From NCBI GenBank assembly GCA_045540015.1, contig JAZQGP010000015.1:1-35615 (forward strand): DNA of 35,615 bases, read 5' to 3'. Of this stretch, positions 33,084-35,615 are shown piece by piece. Under the pieces are notes generated by a model. It had not been told where the DNA came from, made no database searches, and saw nothing but the letters and a program-made list of their open reading frames with translations. Position numbers and translations under genes: made by a program. The stretch is from UMGS1387 sp045540015 (GTDB taxonomy: Bacteria > Bacillota > Clostridia > Oscillospirales > CAG-382). Within the stretch, counting starts at the first letter, position 1. Every line of letters begins with the position of its first letter.

Positions 33084-35615
33084 TTAATGTTTGTAAGACA
33101 TTTCCTCTGTAAGTCTAATCATTTCTTCACGCATTTCAATAATGTTGTCTATGTTGTCAATATAATCCTGGTAGATGCTCTTCATGTAATCACTTGTTTG
33201 CGGATTGTCCCTGGAAGTAGCCGCTGCTGCCTTCTTTGCTTCTACCGTAGTATATCCACCGTTTATAAGATTGCGGTCAACCATCATTACCATTTGGTAA
33301 TCATAGGAAATAGTATGACGCTGTTCGTTGAGCTCATCAAATACGCCCATGGGAATTGAAACATCCATTTCGTCAACATAGCCGAGCGAATACATAATTG
33401 ACTGGGCAATTACGTGCTGACCGAGGGTGTTGGGATGAACAGCATCTGTGTTCCAGTATTTTGTGCCGCGAAGCGGATACATATTTGCATAGTGGTCGAT
33501 AACCTGAAGATTCTTTGCTTTTGCAGTTTCCCTTACAAATTCGGCACACGCCTCAAGGCCTACGTTGCAGTCATATGTCGGCGTAGATATGTCGTCAAAC
33601 GGGGTAGGAGTACAGAGAATAACTTCAATTCCTTCATCGAGGAATTTGTCGATGAGTGTTGTCATGTTCTCCTTGTATCTGTCAAGCTGAGCCTTACGAT
33701 TTACTTCCATTTCCTCGCTGTAGTTTGCTTTGATATAATAATGTCTGCCTATGTCATTCATACCGAACATAACAATGACAATGTCAGGATCATACATAAT
33801 AATGTTAGAGTCATATCTCTTGAGTGCGCCGCCTGCCGTGTCGCCCGAAACACCGCAGTTGTAGAATTCGTATCTCGGGGTATCCTTGTCTGTGTTAAGA
33901 TAGGTCTGCGCAAGCTCTTTTATGTACCTTCCGTCATGCGTAATGCTGTCTCCGACAAAGCACACCTTCTTTCCGGGAGTAATGCCCGTCTTTTCAAGGA
34001 TGTTCATTACATATGCGTCTCTGTTGCCGTCGTTGTACGCATTTTCTGCAACATCGCATACGCTTCTCTTCATTGCTTCGCCGTAAACATACACGCCGTC
34101 GATAAGAGCGTACGGTCTTACAACGAACTTATCTTGGTATGCACTTTCGGGAATACCCGTAATGACACTTGTGAAGAATGTTCCTTCGACATCCTTCCAT
34201 ATATCACTGCCGAACACATCACCGCTTGTTGAATAAATAATGTCTGTTCCGGCTGCTTTGTCATAGGTTGCACCGTAGATATACTTTACTCCGTCGGGGG
34301 ATGTGCCGGTGCCGTTTTCATTTGTGTCACCGAAGCAAAGCTCCGAGTCACCGAGAAGCTCGGCTCTTGTTATGATAAAGCCGATTTCCGAAGCATAAAG
34401 CTTATCTTCATTGGAAACATAGCCTGCAAATCTCATGCCCTGAACGCCGTCGTCTGTATCGCGGATGCTGTTCTTTCTTACAAGCTGAGGAACGAATTTT
34501 GTCCAGATTGCGGTGAGTGTAAGCTCGTCAATATTTCCCAGAGTAAGCTTTTCATCTTCCTGATATATTCTATTGCCAAGGTTTGTTCTCCAGCCTGCAA
34601 AGACACATCCTTCTTTAGTGAAAGTGTTTTTAGGCATAGTGATTGTGTCGAATGCTGCGAACTTGAGAACGGGTGCATCACCCTCTGCGCCTTCGCCTGA
34701 AACAAACTCTGCCTCATAGCTTTCTTTGTAGTATACGCGGATGTTATCAATGTAAATTTTCTCGCCGTTTCCGACACCGCTCGCGCCAAAGCCGAAGTAG
34801 TTGATGCTTGTAAGGCCTTCGATATCTGTTGTAAAGCATTCGTTTTCAACCGGCTGCCATGTTGCGTGAAATACTCCGGTGTTATACATTATACGCTTAT
34901 CTGTCTGTCCGCCTGTTCCGGAATATCCGTTGAAGAAGCTCCATTTGCTTCCGGGGGTCTCGGTATACATATCTGCGAGCATTGTATATTTGCCCTGCTT
35001 TTCGAGCTTATACCCAACTCTAATAAAGGGATACTTGAATTGCGTACCGTTACCTGTAAGCTCGATAACCTGTGTGTTGTTGTCGCCAAAGCCGTCGATA
35101 ATTTTGATTTCTCCGCACTGGTCTGCTTTATAAAGTGAGGTTTCGCCGAGCTTTGAATAGTAAACATATGCGGGAACTTCATTTACAACATAGTTTTCAA
35201 AATCGTCAAAGAACAGGCACTCGCCGTAGACTTTTTCCTCTTCTAGAATTTGTTCCGTCTTTACGGGTGTAAAGGCTCTCTTCCAGATTGCTGTGAGTGT
35301 AAGAGCATTTGTTGCCTTTCCGATTTCTGATGCAGGAATGGTAGCGCCTGCTGCATAAATTTTTCCGCTTGTGCTTGCTTTCCAACCGGCAAAAGCGTAA
35401 TCGGTCTTTGTAGGAGCTGTTTGGGGAAGTGTTACTGCTTCGTAGTCATAATAAGTTAAGCTTTCAAACGTGCCGCTTCCGCCGTCAAGAACATAAGAAG
35501 CTGTACGGGCGGGCTTATAGTAAAGTGCAAGCTCGTCTATATAGTAATAACTGCCGGTTTTTGTTGTGACAGTGTTTGTAAACATAACATACTTTTGATA
35601 AGTTGTCGTGTCATT
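33084..35615 (-). CDS. Secreted SGNH/GDSL esterase with InlB-type repeats and CBM-like domains (5' end beyond window)
   Basis: The frame stays open to the right edge (first visible codons NDTTTYQKYVMFTNT), so the N-terminus and signal peptide are missing; 844 residues are visible. Counted from the edge: end of a beta-sandwich with a YIDELALYYKP close (1-35); an InlB-type repeat (about 38-110, ending LTLTAIW); a CBM-like sandwich (about 118-300, closing YIDNIRVYYKE); a second InlB-type repeat (305-372); an unassigned domain common in such proteins (about 375-545); and an SGNH hydrolase (about 550-770) with GDSI (Ser557), GVSGD, GMNDIG and DAVHP (Asp724, His727). The enzyme should remove acyl groups from surface or environmental polysaccharides. 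Confidence 0.88.
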   Translation of the reverse strand, partial: NDTTTYQKYVMFTNTVTTKTGSYYYIDELALYYKPARTASYVLDGGSGTFESLTYYDYEAVTLPQTAPTKTDYAFAGWKASTSGKIYAAGATIPASEIGKATNALTLTAIWKRAFTPVKTEQILEEEKVYGECLFFDDFENYVVNEVPAYVYYSKLGETSLYKADQCGEIKIIDGFGDNNTQVIELTGNGTQFKYPFIRVGYKLEKQGKYTMLADMYTETPGSKWSFFNGYSGTGGQTDKRIMYNTGVFHATWQPVENECFTTDIEGLTSINYFGFGASGVGNGEKIYIDNIRVYYKESYEAEFVSGEGAEGDAPVLKFAAFDTITMPKNTFTKEGCVFAGWRTNLGNRIYQEDEKLTLGNIDELTLTAIWTKFVPQLVRKNSIRDTDDGVQGMRFAGYVSNEDKLYASEIGFIITRAELLGDSELCFGDTNENGTGTSPDGVKYIYGATYDKAAGTDIIYSTSGDVFGSDIWKDVEGTFFTSVITGIPESAYQDKFVVRPYALIDGVYVYGEAMKRSVCDVAENAYNDGNRDAYVMNILEKTGITPGKKVCFVGDSITHDGRYIKELAQTYLNTDKDTPRYEFYNCGVSGDTAGGALKRYDSNIIMYDPDIVIVMFGMNDIGRHYYIKANYSEEMEVNRKAQLDRYKENMTTLIDKFLDEGIEVILCTPTPFDDISTPTYDCNVGLEACAEFVRETAKAKNLQVIDHYANMYPLRGTKYWNTDAVHPNTLGQHVIAQSIMYSLGYVDEMDVSIPMGVFDELNEQRHTISYDYQMVMMVDRNLINGGYTTVEAKKAAAATSRDNPQTSDYMKSIYQDYIDNIDNIIEMREEMIRLTEEMSYKH

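Noticed and set aside
33414..34232. Plus-strand 272-codon frame opposite the SGNH hydrolase
   Set aside because: It is antisense to the catalytic region, shows no recognisable domain and has no ribosome site.

Overview
The window looks like chromosomal DNA of an anaerobic Clostridia member (Bacillota), probably a gut-type, polysaccharide-using lineage such as an uncultured Oscillospirales or Christensenellales relative. The support is strong Shine-Dalgarno sites, near-consensus sigma-A promoters, tRNAs with encoded CCA, a tig-clpP-clpX block, a Spo0A-like DNA-binding domain, a lysine riboswitch, and large secreted proteins with SLH, Ig-like (Big_2) and InlB-type repeats. Lineage below class is a guess. 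No phage, transposase, rRNA or CRISPR array was seen.

Layout. 1-2050: the tail of an AraC regulator, the ATPase gene ychF, tRNA-Lys (minus strand, sharing a bidirectional terminator with ychF) and a small XRE repressor. 2089-7954: a consensus promoter reads through a leader made of chained palindromes into a probable five-gene operon: L-rhamnose mutarotase, an intracellular esterase-like alpha/beta hydrolase, a DUF4838 glycosidase-like protein, an M20 peptidase/deacylase and gpsA. 8039-12442: trigger factor with an unusual Lys/Ala/Thr-rich tail, clpP, clpX and a free-standing Spo0A C-terminal-like protein. 12415-12769: a block of consecutive hairpins bounded by two identical copies of a 29-nt palindromic sequence. 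12794-16549 (minus): a 1251-residue secreted protein with about eight Ig-like domains and an acidic tail. 16773-16880: a 35-residue single-pass membrane peptide. 16983-19320: a perfect consensus promoter drives serC-serA.

19391-29062: a divergent AraC regulator and GH38 alpha-mannosidase, then a 1752-residue SLH-anchored protein with a GH99-like catalytic domain and several carbohydrate-binding-like modules. Surface cleavage followed by intracellular alpha-mannosidase trimming is a plausible alpha-mannoside pathway. 29220-29485: tRNA-Leu (minus strand) whose 5' end is duplicated 119 bp upstream, with hairpins between. 29567-31610: promoter, lysine riboswitch, terminator and a NhaC-type transporter, most simply a lysine importer. 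31690-32934 (minus): an MFS transporter. 33084 to the right edge (minus): a secreted SGNH/GDSL esterase with InlB-type repeats, cut by the window edge.

The least expected material is (1) hairpin-rich intergenic mosaics at about 2118-2267, 12415-12769 and 29310-29405, two of them bounded by direct copies of neighbouring sequence; (2) the histone-H1-like tail on trigger factor; and (3) the receiver-less Spo0A-like protein next to clpX.
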